Source: a virus. From it: 40,412 nt of DNA. Positions 1 to 6,195 of this stretch are shown here, piece after piece. The stretch lies in the IMG/VR virus record IMGVR_UViG_3300046536_000163, positions 1 to 40,412 of that record; one strand, written 5' to 3'. A program made the translations under genes and the position numbers. The stretch's first letter is position 1; each line of letters opens with the position of its first letter. The notes below the pieces were generated by a model that was given only the letters and a program-made list of their open reading frames with translations, made no database searches and was not told the origin of the DNA.

Positions 1-127
1 CCTCGACTCCGTCGACTCGAAACTAGCCGACGTACAGACGTGGCAGGCAGCCCACACGACCGAGCACGCGATTTCCGCGCTCACCGCAACTGACCTACGG
101 CGCACGCGACTTGAGCGCCGCACCACT
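1..127. repeat. Terminal direct repeat, left copy (circular assembly overlap)
   Basis: These 127 bases are identical to 40286-40412 by direct comparison. The gene at the right end reads through the join without a break and stops at 143-145, so the repeat marks one molecule closed on itself rather than two loci. The length of 127 equals a common largest assembler k-mer, which suggests an assembly overlap rather than a biological terminal repeat (inference). Confidence 0.9.
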
Positions 128-145
128 CCCGAGGAGACTGCATGA
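1..145 (+). CDS. Holin-like membrane protein, 3' part of a gene split by the window ends
   Basis: This is the C-terminal part of the gene that begins at 40110. Base 1 is the third base of a codon, and the frame continues to a TGA at 143-145. Joined across the circular overlap it gives a 106-residue protein with one N-terminal hydrophobic segment and a charged helical tail rich in Asp, Glu, Gln and Arg. The part here is that tail, ending in LERRTTPEETA. The stop overlaps the ATG of the next gene (ATGA at 142-145), implying translational coupling of two adjacent lysis-region membrane proteins. The holin role is inferred from topology and position after the endolysin; no holin family was verified. 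Confidence 0.75.
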   Translation, partial: LDSVDSKLADVQTWQAAHTTEHAISALTATDLRRTRLERRTTPEETA

Positions 146-507
146 ACATTTCCGGCAAGGTAACCGCGAGCACTGTCGCCGCTTCCATGGCGTCCGTCGT
201 CGGTGGCATCGTCGGCCCGCACGTGTTCCCGAACGGCACCCCGTCCGACGTGAAGGGGCTGTACCTCGGCGGTGTGACTGCCGCTGTCACCTTCGTGTCC
301 GGGTACCTCGCCCGCCACGGGATCAACGCTGACGCGCTCGCGTCCGACGCCGAGACGCTGGCGAGCGACCTGGGCGTGCCCTTCTCGCAGGTCCCGCAGG
401 CCGTTGAGCCCGACCCCGTCGAGGCTGCCCCCGTGTCCACCCCTGTGCCTGCCCCGATCGTCTTCGCTCCGGGTGTCGCCCTCGACCCGGCCGAGTCCGC
501 TCAGTAA
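142..507 (+). CDS. Putative holin, two transmembrane segments
   Basis: A 121-residue protein. Hydrophobic stretches lie at about residues 9-27 (STVAASMASVVGGIVGPHV) and 40-58 (LYLGGVTAAVTFVSGYLA), followed by a long acidic Pro/Ala/Val-rich tail of about 60 residues. Its ATG overlaps the stop of the preceding holin-like gene, and GAGGAG just upstream (131-136) is the ribosome site. Third gene of the cassette endolysin, holin-like 1, holin-like 2. Small two-helix proteins at this place in actinophages usually permeabilise the membrane or tune the timing of lysis. Which of the pair is holin and which is antiholin cannot be told from sequence. Confidence 0.7.
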   Translation: MNISGKVTASTVAASMASVVGGIVGPHVFPNGTPSDVKGLYLGGVTAAVTFVSGYLARHGINADALASDAETLASDLGVPFSQVPQAVEPDPVEAAPVSTPVPAPIVFAPGVALDPAESAQ

Positions 508-514
508 CCGAGGG

Positions 515-543
515 TGCCCGCCATAAACGGACATTCTCGGGCA
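515..543 (+). terminator. Possible hairpin closing the late/lysis transcript
   Basis: TGCCCG at 515-520 can pair with CGGGCA at 538-543 around a 17-nt loop, just after the holin stop at 507. There is no U-run, so this is a weak terminator candidate. The loop contains AAACGGACAT, which is also found at 7847-7856 and, inverted, in the repeat at 29641-29681. Confidence 0.25.
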
Positions 544-587
544 TAGGTACAGCCGGCGAGCCCCTTTTGGTATACAGAGAGTAACGA

Positions 588-603
588 TGAAACCCTGCCG
601 GTC
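588..603 (+). promoter_or_regulatory. Early motif copy P1, ahead of dNMP kinase
   Basis: TGAAACCCTGCCGGTC is one of nine copies of a 16-nt directional motif with consensus YGAAACCYTGCCGKTC. All are on the plus strand, mostly at the heads of early operons. It lies 48 bases before the kinase start and after the late-region end, which fits a promoter core for a phage-directed polymerase. It is not sigma-70-like. TACAGAGAGT just upstream (574-583) resembles TACAGAGCGT upstream of copy P5. Confidence 0.6.
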
Positions 604-629
604 CCTTCGGGTAACCACCTACCGAAGGG
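603..629 (+). promoter_or_regulatory. Leader hairpin that sequesters the ribosome site of the dNMP kinase gene
   Basis: CCCTTCGG (603-610) is complementary to CCGAAGGG (622-629). The downstream arm contains the AAGGGG used as Shine-Dalgarno for the ATG at 636, so the hairpin would hide the ribosome site. A similar arrangement follows motif P3 at 2848-2884. A regulatory role is inferred. Confidence 0.5.
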
Positions 630-635
630 GCCGGA

Positions 636-1193
636 ATGGCGTTCAGGAGTGTTGCTCTCATCGGTCGGGCGCGCAGCGGGAAAGACACCGTTGCCGCACG
701 GCTGGTAACCACGAAGTGCTACATGCCCATTGCCTTCGCGTCGCCGCTGAAGACGGCTGCCGAGCATCTGAACCCGATCATCAGCGCCGGAAACCTCAGC
801 GAGGTTCGCCTGAACGATGCACTCGCCGAGTTCGGGTGGGAGGGTGCGAAGGACGCGTTCCCGGAGGTTCGCCGCATCCTTCAGCGCATGGGGCAGACGA
901 TCCGGGACCTGACACCCGACTACTGGCTGAACCTCGCCCTCGACAAGGCAGAGCAAGCGCACCGCTGGAACGCGCCCGTCGTGGTGACGGACTGCCGGTA
1001 CCCGAACGAAGCCGAGGCGCTGAAGAAACGAGGGTTCCTGATGGTCCGGGTGGTCCGGCCGACGCTTCCCATGCTGCCCAACGAGCATGAGAGCGAGACG
1101 GCCCTTGATTCTTTCAGGACCGACTACCAACTTTTCAACGGCAGTACCATCGCTGACCTGCATGAACAGGTGGACCGCATGATCGGCCTGTGA
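636..1193 (+). CDS. Deoxynucleoside monophosphate kinase
   Basis: A 185-residue P-loop kinase. The Walker A sequence GRARSGKDT lies at residues 10-18, with K16 as the phosphate-binding lysine. A conserved VVVTDCRYPNEAEAL stretch near residues 110-124 carries the DxR-P-E pattern of the phage dNMP kinase / adenylate-kinase-like family. These enzymes phosphorylate dNMPs to dNDPs for phage DNA synthesis, and a homologous gene is typical of phiC31-like phages. The start is set by AAGGGG 6-10 bases upstream. It is the first gene after early motif P1 and is followed directly by an intrinsic terminator, so it is probably a single-gene transcript unless read-through occurs. Length is normal for the family. 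Confidence 0.8.
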   Translation: MAFRSVALIGRARSGKDTVAARLVTTKCYMPIAFASPLKTAAEHLNPIISAGNLSEVRLNDALAEFGWEGAKDAFPEVRRILQRMGQTIRDLTPDYWLNLALDKAEQAHRWNAPVVVTDCRYPNEAEALKKRGFLMVRVVRPTLPMLPNEHESETALDSFRTDYQLFNGSTIADLHEQVDRMIGL

Positions 1194-1196
1194 GCT

Positions 1197-1222
1197 TGCC
1201 CCCTCTTCGGAGGGGGCATTTT
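1197..1222 (+). terminator. Intrinsic terminator after dNMP kinase
   Basis: TGCCCCCTC, a UUCG-type tetraloop region and GAGGGGGCA form a near-perfect stem at 1197-1218, followed by TTTT. Classical Rho-independent structure. Confidence 0.85.
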
Positions 1223-1232
1223 CGCGTTTGTG

Positions 1233-1276
1233 GCACCTACTCACGGTGAGTAGGTGCTACGGTTCTCCCGTACAGT
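1233..1276 (+). promoter_or_regulatory. 25-bp palindrome S1 fused to a promoter
   Basis: The perfect palindrome GCACCTACTCA-CGG-TGAGTAGGTGC occupies 1233-1257. TGAGTA (1247-1252) is followed 18 bases later by TACAGT (1271-1276), a plausible -35/-10 pair with the -35 inside the right arm. A start point near 1283 gives a short leader with GAGGGAG before the ATG at 1303. The same TGAGTA-N16-19-TACRGT arrangement recurs at S5, S6, S7 and S10. Binding here would block RNA polymerase. Confidence 0.6.
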
Positions 1277-1302
1277 CCAAACAGCGAACGAGGGAGCACC
1301 AA

Positions 1303-2475
1303 ATGGCCACCGCCCGGAAGACCACGACAGCCGCTAAGAAGACCGCCACCCCTGACGAGGTCGAGGCGAAGAACGTTGCCCTCCGTGAGGAGATCGCCGC
1401 CAACACCGAGCGAGTGCAGTCCCTCGCCGAGGCCGACAATGCCGAGGGAGTCGCCGAGCTGAAGGCCGAGACCGACGGTCTGATTGTCCAGCTTCCGACG
1501 CGTGAGCGGAACGCGCTTCGCAAGGCGCTGACTGCCGCTTCGCAGGCCGAGAAGGCCGCTGCCCCGTCGACGGAGGTCGCCCCGATCGAGACGCCCGCCG
1601 CTCCGGTCGTCGTCGGTGCCGAGGTTGACGCGCTGGTGCAGGAAGGCGCTCAGCTCGTCCGGGACTCCGCCGTTCAGAAGTTCAAGAGTGGCCACGCCAT
1701 CGCGAACGTGCTCCTGAAGATCCGCACCTCGATCATCCTGCCGGACGGCACCCCGGACATCCTTGCTACCTCACAGGAAGCTAAGGACAAGTCCGCCGAG
1801 GTCTACACGTTGGTTACCGCTGGACTCCCGGAGGAAGGCGACGAGAACGACACCGACGCGACCGCCGCCGTTCGCAACGAGATCAACTCGATCAAGCGTG
1901 GCGCGCAGAACGCCATGACCGACGCCCGTACCCTGTACTTCCGTGAGCTGGACACCGCCCCGGAGGAAGCCGCACGGTTCGCGAAGGTCACCGAGGGTGC
2001 ATCGGCCGACCAGAAGATTTCTGACCTGGTCGCCGCTCACTACGGCGTCGAGCTTGCCACCCGCTCCGAGCTTGCGAAGGTCAAGCGCGAGAACGTGAAG
2101 GCGCTTGAGGCCGCGAAGGAGACGCTCACCACCGCCACGGGCGCACTCGCCGAGGCCGAGGAGAAGGCCGCTGAGAAGGTCGCAGCGGGCGAGATGACCG
2201 AGGACGAGAAGGCCGAGGCGCTGAAGGCCGCTGAGGACGCCGTCGCGGCTGCTAAGGCTGCTGCTGACGCTGCCGCAGAGAAGGCGGGCGTGAAGGTCGA
2301 GGAAGACCCGGCCGAGGCGCTCGCGGACGCCATTGCGAAGATTGCCCGGCTCGCCGAGGCGCTGAACGCGAAGGGGATCGCCGGGCTTGACGCAAAGAAG
2401 GCACCCGGGCTCCGTAAGAAGGCTCTTGTGTCTCGGGATGCCCTGGTGGCGCTCCTCGGCAACTGGGACGCGTAG
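1303..2475 (+). CDS. Large Ala/Glu/Lys-rich protein with coiled coil, function unknown
   Basis: A 390-residue protein. The ATG at 1303 is chosen because GAGGGAG lies 7 bases upstream and because the longer frame would start inside the operator. The N-terminus is basic (MATARKTTTAAKK). Residues 1-75 look helical, and 90-215 form a more globular part with ALVQEGAQLVRDSAVQKF and the KIRTSIILPDG stretch. Residues 220-330 are Ala/Glu/Lys heptad-like coiled coil, and the C-terminus is again basic and Leu/Ala-rich. I recognise no enzyme motif. It is the only large early gene controlled by the palindrome-promoter type S1 and is closed by its own terminator, so it is a separately regulated monocistron. 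A DNA-binding or repressor role is possible but unsupported by a visible HTH. Confidence 0.8.
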   Translation: MATARKTTTAAKKTATPDEVEAKNVALREEIAANTERVQSLAEADNAEGVAELKAETDGLIVQLPTRERNALRKALTAASQAEKAAAPSTEVAPIETPAAPVVVGAEVDALVQEGAQLVRDSAVQKFKSGHAIANVLLKIRTSIILPDGTPDILATSQEAKDKSAEVYTLVTAGLPEEGDENDTDATAAVRNEINSIKRGAQNAMTDARTLYFRELDTAPEEAARFAKVTEGASADQKISDLVAAHYGVELATRSELAKVKRENVKALEAAKETLTTATGALAEAEEKAAEKVAAGEMTEDEKAEALKAAEDAVAAAKAAADAAAEKAGVKVEEDPAEALADAIAKIARLAEALNAKGIAGLDAKKAPGLRKKALVSRDALVALLGNWDA

Positions 2476-2488
2476 CCAGCACAACCCC

Positions 2489-2522
2489 GAAGCCCCGGCC
2501 GCTGAAGAGTGGTCGGGGCTTC
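2489..2522 (+). terminator. Intrinsic terminator after the 390-residue gene
   Basis: GAAGCCCCGGCC (2489-2500) pairs with GGTCGGGGCTTC (2511-2522) around a 10-nt loop, 13 bases after the stop codon. No strong U-run follows, which is common in GC-rich actinobacteria. Confidence 0.75.
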
Positions 2523-2531
2523 CCCATGTCA

Positions 2532-2547
2532 TGAAACCCTGCCGGTC
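2532..2547 (+). promoter_or_regulatory. Early motif copy P2
   Basis: TGAAACCCTGCCGGTC immediately follows the terminator. No gene starts within 300 bases, so a transcript from here would run through the non-coding region and the long repeat into the exonuclease operon, which has its own copy (P3). The region 2548-2732 holds no supportable gene, only GC-rich sequence with a small hairpin GCCCG-N4-CGGGC near 2695. Confidence 0.5.
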
Positions 2548-2732
2548 AAGTAACAGTCTGGCGGGGTGTCCGCCGCATAACCGGTCGCCCGACCCTGCAC
2601 GGACGACGTAGCGGGGGCGTGACTGCCCCTGGCTGCCCGCGTGCGCCCCTCTGAGCCCTGCTCGACCCTCCCGGTCCGGCGGGGCCTTTTGCTGCCCGCA
2701 GACGGGCGCTGAGCGCCTCAGCGAGCGGAGCG

Positions 2733-2824
2733 GTGACGGATGACGGAACGAATGCTTTTCTCGGTATCCCTTAGAGATGTATTAGCGATTACGAAAACAA
2801 CCTAAGAAACGTCACTCGTCACAC
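2733..2824 (+). repeat. Long inverted repeat, copy A (partner at 19942-20035)
   Basis: This AT-richer 92-nt block is closely matched by the reverse complement of 19942-20035. Shared parts include the left end TGACGGATGACGGAACG, a central CGGTATCCCTTAGAGATGTA and the right end CGTCACTCGTCACAC. Each copy also has its own imperfect terminal inverted repeat (TGACGGATGACG against CGTCACTCGTCA). Both copies sit in non-coding gaps just before an early motif. Function is unknown; origin, host-factor site or recombination site are possible. Confidence 0.85.
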
Positions 2825-2834
2825 CGGGCCCCGG

Positions 2835-2850
2835 TGAAACCCTGCCGTTC
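2835..2850 (+). promoter_or_regulatory. Early motif copy P3, ahead of the exonuclease operon
   Basis: TGAAACCCTGCCGTTC lies 10 bases after repeat A and 40 bases before the GTG start of the exonuclease gene. It heads the operon 2890-5129. Confidence 0.6.
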
Positions 2851-2884
2851 CCCTCTGGTCGTAAGCAACAACGACCGAAGGGAA
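2848..2884 (+). promoter_or_regulatory. Leader hairpin covering the exonuclease ribosome site
   Basis: TTCCC (2848-2852) can pair with GGGAA (2880-2884) and GGTCGT (2857-2862) with ACGACC (2871-2876). The 3' arm carries the GAAGGGA ribosome site at 2877-2883. It parallels the hairpin at 603-629, suggesting translational control of early operons. Confidence 0.4.
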
Positions 2885-2889
2885 TGCCC

Positions 2890-3726
2890 GTGGGGCAGGT
2901 CCGAACAATCCAACGTGGCGGAAGCCGCTTCTACGTCAACCCGGAGAAGCCCGAAATCCGGCTGCCCGGCGTTACCAGCATCGTCGGGATGCTGCCGAAG
3001 CCGTTCCTTCAGTTCTGGAACGCGAAGATGGTTGCTGAACTCGCCGTCGACAGCATCGACTTCGTCGCCCGCATGGCCGAGCGTGACCGTCAGGGGGCCG
3101 TCGACTACCTGAAGGGTGCCGCTCGCCGGTACACCTCGATGCGTGCCGACGTCGGGTCCAAGGCTCACGATCTGTTCGAGCGCATGATGCGCGGTGAGTA
3201 CGTCGGCCGGGTGCACCCCGACCTCGAACCGTACCGGGCCAACTTCGCCGAGTTCATGCGCGAGGTGAACCCGGAACTCGTCCGCGCTGAAGACATCGCG
3301 TGGTCCGAGAAGCACGGGTACGCCGGTTCGTTCGACGCCATCCTTCGCGTGTGGCTGGGCGAGGACGGCAAGCCGACCCCGGACCGGTCCGGCACCCCGC
3401 ACCTGCTGATCGTGGACTGGAAGACGTCGAAGGACACGTACGCCGACGTCGCGTTGCAGATGAGCGCGTACGCGAACGCTGAGACCGTCATCGACCCCGA
3501 CGGCAACACCGAGCCAATGCCGGAGTTCGACGGCGCGGCTGTCCTGCACATCACGCCGGATCAGTGGGCGTTCAAGCCCGTCCGCATCGACCCCGACGTG
3601 TTCGAGTTCTTCCTGAACCTCCGGAAGACCTTCACGTGGGACCGGGACGTGTCCAAGACCGTGATCGGCCGCGCTATCGCGAAGTCGTCCCGCATCGTCA
3701 CCGGAACCCAGCGGAGGGCCAAGTGA
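2890..3726 (+). CDS. Cas4/RecB-like PD-(D/E)XK exonuclease
   Basis: A 278-residue nuclease counted from GTG 2890. That start is preferred because GAAGGGA lies 6 bases before it, whereas ATG 2884 abuts the same site. Motifs in order are VGSKAHDLFE (H93), GSFDAIL (D149), LLIVDWKTSK (D176 and K178, the DxK core) and LQMSAYA (Q190, Y194, the QxxxY helix). This is the arrangement of RecB-family/PDDEXK_1 phage exonucleases, which resect double-stranded ends for recombination or replication. I see no Cas4-type iron-sulfur cysteine cluster. It is first in an operon with a small membrane protein, RNA ligase, lipoprotein and a small acidic protein, with coupled overlaps throughout. Confidence 0.85.
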   Translation: MGQVRTIQRGGSRFYVNPEKPEIRLPGVTSIVGMLPKPFLQFWNAKMVAELAVDSIDFVARMAERDRQGAVDYLKGAARRYTSMRADVGSKAHDLFERMMRGEYVGRVHPDLEPYRANFAEFMREVNPELVRAEDIAWSEKHGYAGSFDAILRVWLGEDGKPTPDRSGTPHLLIVDWKTSKDTYADVALQMSAYANAETVIDPDGNTEPMPEFDGAAVLHITPDQWAFKPVRIDPDVFEFFLNLRKTFTWDRDVSKTVIGRAIAKSSRIVTGTQRRAK

Positions 3727-3896
3727 ACGCATCCGACCTTCGGACGATTCAGCGCGTGCTGTTCGTCCTCACCGCCCTGTCCGTGTTCGCCTCTTGCCTC
3801 TACTGGGCGCGCTACGAAGCCGCTCACGCGCCGTGCTCCCACTACGCGAACACGGCCGTCCGCTACGTCCCGCTTCGCTGCCTGAACGACAGGTGA
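3723..3896 (+). CDS. Small single-pass membrane protein
   Basis: A 57-residue protein starting at GTG 3723, which overlaps the exonuclease stop (GTGA). GGAGGG (3713-3718) provides the ribosome site. One hydrophobic segment covers about residues 9-26 (RVLFVLTALSVFASCLYW), followed by a short tail with two cysteines (APCSHY, LRCLND). It could be a membrane-anchored peptide with a disulfide-bonded outer tail. No family recognised; position and ribosome site support expression. Confidence 0.65.
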   Translation: MNASDLRTIQRVLFVLTALSVFASCLYWARYEAAHAPCSHYANTAVRYVPLRCLNDR

Positions 3897-4759
3897 AGTG
3901 CCCTACCTGCGGGCCGACTTCGCTCGAACCGCATCCGTGGCTTCCCGTGCTCCGGTGCTCGAACTGCTGCGAGCACCTAGCTCCGCTCAACCAACCGTCT
4001 GGAGAGAGTGTGTCCAAGCTGTACCGAGGTATCCCCGTTCCCGGCCACGTGGCCCGGTGGATGGATCAGGGCTCCATGGGAGCGCGCTGGTTCAAGCGGG
4101 GCGTTGACTCCGTCCTCGACGCGCAGGCAGCCGAGGCGGCGACGCGTGCATTCGAGGCGGCGAAGCGTGAGGCCGAGCTGAAGGCGGCCGGTCCGGCGTT
4201 CAGCCCGTGGCCGAAGACCCCGCGCCTGTTCCGTGGCATGACCGTCACGGAGAAGCTCGACGGCACGAACGCAGGCGTGCACGTGGTGGAGAACCCCGAC
4301 CTTCCGGGGACCTACTCCGTCACCGCGCAGTCCCGCAACCGCATCATCACGCCCGGGGCGGACAACGCCGGATTCGCTGTGTGGGTCCGGGACAACGCTG
4401 CCGCCCTCGCCCGCGTCCTCGGCCCGGGGCTGCACTTCGGCGAGTGGTGGGGGCGCAAGATCGGCCGTCACTACGGGCTCGACGTCCGCCGCTTCTCGCT
4501 GTTCAACACCGACAAGCACGCCGACCTGTCCGAGACCATCGGCGGTGCCCTGGTCGAGCCCGTGCCCGTGCTGTACCGGGGCGCGTTCTCTACGTCCGCC
4601 ATCGCTGACGTGCTCGACTTCCTGAAGGAGAACGGAAGCCTCGCCGTGCCCGGGTTCATGAACCCGGAGGGCGTGTGCGTGTTCCACCACGCGAGCCGGA
4701 CCGTCCTGAAGGTCACCCTCGACAGCAACGACGCCGGGAAGTGGGAGAGCGTCTCTTGA
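3893..4759 (+). CDS. RNA ligase with N-terminal zinc-ribbon-like extension
   Basis: The core is a nucleotidyltransferase-fold ligase. Motif I is TEKLDGTN with the adenylated lysine K121 (numbered from GTG 3893). A motif III-like stretch HFGEWWG, motif IIIa FSLFN, motif IV PEGVCVF and motif V VLKVTL follow in order, as in Rnl2/DRB0094-type RNA ligases. These seal 3'-OH/5'-phosphate RNA nicks, for example in cleaved tRNAs. The first 39 residues add CPTCG and RCSNCC, a zinc-ribbon pattern. Two starts are possible: GTG 3893, coupled to the upstream stop, or GTG 4010 with GGAG 5 bases before it, which would omit the zinc ribbon. Both products may exist. The seven tRNA-like genes at 20214-20968 make tRNA repair an attractive role. 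Confidence 0.8.
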   Translation: MKCPTCGPTSLEPHPWLPVLRCSNCCEHLAPLNQPSGESVSKLYRGIPVPGHVARWMDQGSMGARWFKRGVDSVLDAQAAEAATRAFEAAKREAELKAAGPAFSPWPKTPRLFRGMTVTEKLDGTNAGVHVVENPDLPGTYSVTAQSRNRIITPGADNAGFAVWVRDNAAALARVLGPGLHFGEWWGRKIGRHYGLDVRRFSLFNTDKHADLSETIGGALVEPVPVLYRGAFSTSAIADVLDFLKENGSLAVPGFMNPEGVCVFHHASRTVLKVTLDSNDAGKWESVS

Positions 4760-4947
4760 CCAACCGTACCGCTGTGGCTGCCCTCGCTATGGGGGCAGCC
4801 CTCGGGCTTGCTGCCTGTCAGCCGTCCGAATACGACTACTCGCACACCCATCACACGCCCGTCGTGCATCACGTCGTCGTGCACCACACCGTGACCCATC
4901 ACATCGTCGTCCACCACCACACCACTGTCAGGAAGCATCGCCGGTGA
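4756..4947 (+). CDS. His-rich lipoprotein
   Basis: A 63-residue product from TTG 4756, which overlaps the ligase stop; GGGAGAG (4743-4749) is the ribosome site. Residues 1-21 form a lipoprotein signal peptide: basic TNR, a hydrophobic Ala/Leu/Gly core and the lipobox LAAC. The mature chain is almost entirely a His/Val/Thr tract with 13 histidines in about 35 residues (pairs such as HHVVVHH and a triple HHH), ending in RKHRR. It would be anchored on the outer face of the host membrane and could bind Zn, Ni or Cu. Phage-encoded lipoproteins often act in superinfection exclusion; here that is only inference. Confidence 0.75.
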   Translation: MTNRTAVAALAMGAALGLAACQPSEYDYSHTHHTPVVHHVVVHHTVTHHIVVHHHTTVRKHRR

Positions 4948-5129
4948 CGGCTTCTGAGTTCATCGCCATGCTTCAGCGGCTGGTCGAGGCACACGGCGAC
5001 CTCCCGGTGTATGTGCCCGGGGCCGGTTGCTGCGGCGACACGGAGCCATACGAAGCCGAAGGCGTCGAGTTCTGCCCCGCCGTGAACTTCACGTGGGACA
5101 AGGCTCCGGACCGGCTGTACGTCGCCTAG
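4944..5129 (+). CDS. Small acidic phage protein, function unknown
   Basis: A 61-residue protein from GTG 4944, overlapping the lipoprotein stop (GTGA). The start TASEFIAMLQRLVEAHGDLPVYVPG resembles a widespread small phage protein type that begins with a helix (LxxxLxxLxxxHGDLPVYV) and continues as a short beta-rich domain. It contains a CCGD pair and an FCPAVNF segment. Last gene of the exonuclease operon. No function is known to me. Confidence 0.65.
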   Translation: MTASEFIAMLQRLVEAHGDLPVYVPGAGCCGDTEPYEAEGVEFCPAVNFTWDKAPDRLYVA

Positions 5130-5133
5130 CCGA

Positions 5134-5149
5134 CGAAACCCTGCCGTTC
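5134..5149 (+). promoter_or_regulatory. Early motif copy P4, ahead of the RDF operon
   Basis: CGAAACCCTGCCGTTC lies 5 bases after the preceding stop and about 100 bases before the ATG at 5239, with a strong hairpin between. Confidence 0.6.
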
Positions 5150-5167
5150 TAGCGAAGGCAGAGAGAG

Positions 5168-5203
5168 GGGGCGGACGGGATGGCACGAACTTCCGTCCGC
5201 CCC
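5168..5203 (+). promoter_or_regulatory. Strong leader hairpin between P4 and the RDF gene
   Basis: GGGGCGGACGG (5168-5178) is perfectly complementary to CCGTCCGCCCC (5193-5203) around a 14-nt loop. No U-run follows. It lies in the leader of the RDF operon, so it could attenuate transcription, stabilise the message, or terminate read-through from upstream. Confidence 0.55.
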
Positions 5204-5238
5204 TAGCCACTTGAAAACTCCAAAGGGAGAGAGACCGC

Positions 5239-5952
5239 ATGGCACTTCGCATCTTCGAGACCGACCCCGACGCCGCGCCGAAGGAGCGCACCAGCTACAC
5301 GGACGACACAGTCGGCCGGTTCCACTCGGGCACGACGGAGGTCGACGCCCGGGGGCAGACAATCCCCGTGTCCCTCGCCGAGTGGCGCGTCACGACCGGC
5401 AGTCAGGCCGTTGCTGACGCTGTCGCTCAGCTTCTCGGCGGAACTCCGGTCGAGACCGACAGCACGTCGGAGAACTTCATTGAGGTTCTCACCACCGCTG
5501 ACGGAGTTCAGGTGATCCTCGACGGCCCCGACGCGATCAAGTCGGACATGAAGTTGTGGAACCGCTCCAAGCTGGTCCACCACTGCGACGGTGTCGAGTT
5601 CCTCTCCCCGGACGACAAGGCCGGACGCCCGTGCGGCTGCCCGGAGTTGTTCGCCGAGCGGAAGGCCGCAGCGAAGGACTTCATCGGCCCGTCGCCCTCG
5701 ATCAGCATCACGTTTCGGCTCGCCGATGACCCGGAACTCGGCACCTTCCGGTTCCAGTCCGGTAGCTGGACCCTCGCCGAGGTGCTGCACCAGTACGACA
5801 ACGCGCTGACGAAGGTTGGCGGCGAATCGGTCGCGACCCTCGCACTCGAACTGGTCGAGTACACCACGAAGAAGGGCCGGAACGTGTCCTACCGGAAGCC
5901 CGTGCTGAACGGCATCCGGTCGTACAACTCGGCCATCACCGAGGGGCGTTAG
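5239..5952 (+). CDS. phiC31 gp3-like recombination directionality factor (putative)
   Basis: A 237-residue protein with GGGAGAGAGA just upstream of its ATG. The N-terminus RIFETDPDAAPKERTSYTDDTVGRFHSG and the following EWRVTTG match my memory of the phiC31/phiBT1 gp3 family, of similar length (phiC31 gp3 is about 244 residues). gp3 binds the serine integrase and switches it from attP x attB integration to attL x attR excision. A CxC-x-C-like patch (PCGCPELF) near residues 132-139 and two histidines (VHHC near 115) may bind metal. It is placed in the early lytic region, about 12 kb from the integrase, as expected for a factor made only on induction. Family assignment is by recalled pattern, not a search. 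Confidence 0.7.
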   Translation: MALRIFETDPDAAPKERTSYTDDTVGRFHSGTTEVDARGQTIPVSLAEWRVTTGSQAVADAVAQLLGGTPVETDSTSENFIEVLTTADGVQVILDGPDAIKSDMKLWNRSKLVHHCDGVEFLSPDDKAGRPCGCPELFAERKAAAKDFIGPSPSISITFRLADDPELGTFRFQSGSWTLAEVLHQYDNALTKVGGESVATLALELVEYTTKKGRNVSYRKPVLNGIRSYNSAITEGR

Positions 5953-5955
5953 GCC

Positions 5956-6183
5956 ATGGCCGACGCCGAGGGGCAGCACACCGACGATGCTGCCCCGATT
6001 CCCGTGTCACCTTCGCTGGCGTACCTTCACGGGCTTGACCCGAAGGGGGTCGCCCGGCTGCTGAGGCACGCCACAGACGAACTGGTGCGCACGCCTCTGT
6101 GGGACATCCGTCCCGAGTTCCGCAAGGCGTTTCTGCATGAGCGACGTCGTCGCTTCGGTATCTACGACGACGACACCGAGTAG
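5956..6183 (+). CDS. Hypothetical protein, 75 residues
   Basis: ATG 5956 is preceded by GAGGGG (5941-5946) in the tail of the RDF gene. The N-terminal 20 residues are acidic and likely disordered. The rest (YLHGLDPKGVARLLRHATDELVRTPLWDIRPEFRKAFLHERRRRFGIYDDD) is a helical, basic segment ending in an acidic tail. No family recognised. Part of the operon 5239-6809. Confidence 0.65.
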   Translation: MADAEGQHTDDAAPIPVSPSLAYLHGLDPKGVARLLRHATDELVRTPLWDIRPEFRKAFLHERRRRFGIYDDDTE

Positions 6184-6195
6184 GAGAGAGAGAGC

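Noticed and set aside
1-127. Biological direct terminal repeat (T7-like)
   Set aside because: 127 bases exactly matches a common assembly k-mer and the repeat lies inside a gene that continues cleanly. HNH and terminase types indicate cos packaging.
587-1090. Several frames that begin MKPCRS (587, 2531, 2834, 7886) as a family of leader peptides
   Set aside because: They arise because the early motif itself can read ATG-AAA-CCC-TGC-CG. Frames after it differ in length and register, two copies start with ACG or GTG, and none has a ribosome site. The conservation is better explained at DNA level.
2387-2611. A 74-residue plus-strand frame across the terminator at 2489-2522
   Set aside because: It overlaps the end of the 390-residue gene and reads through a strong terminator hairpin; no ribosome site.
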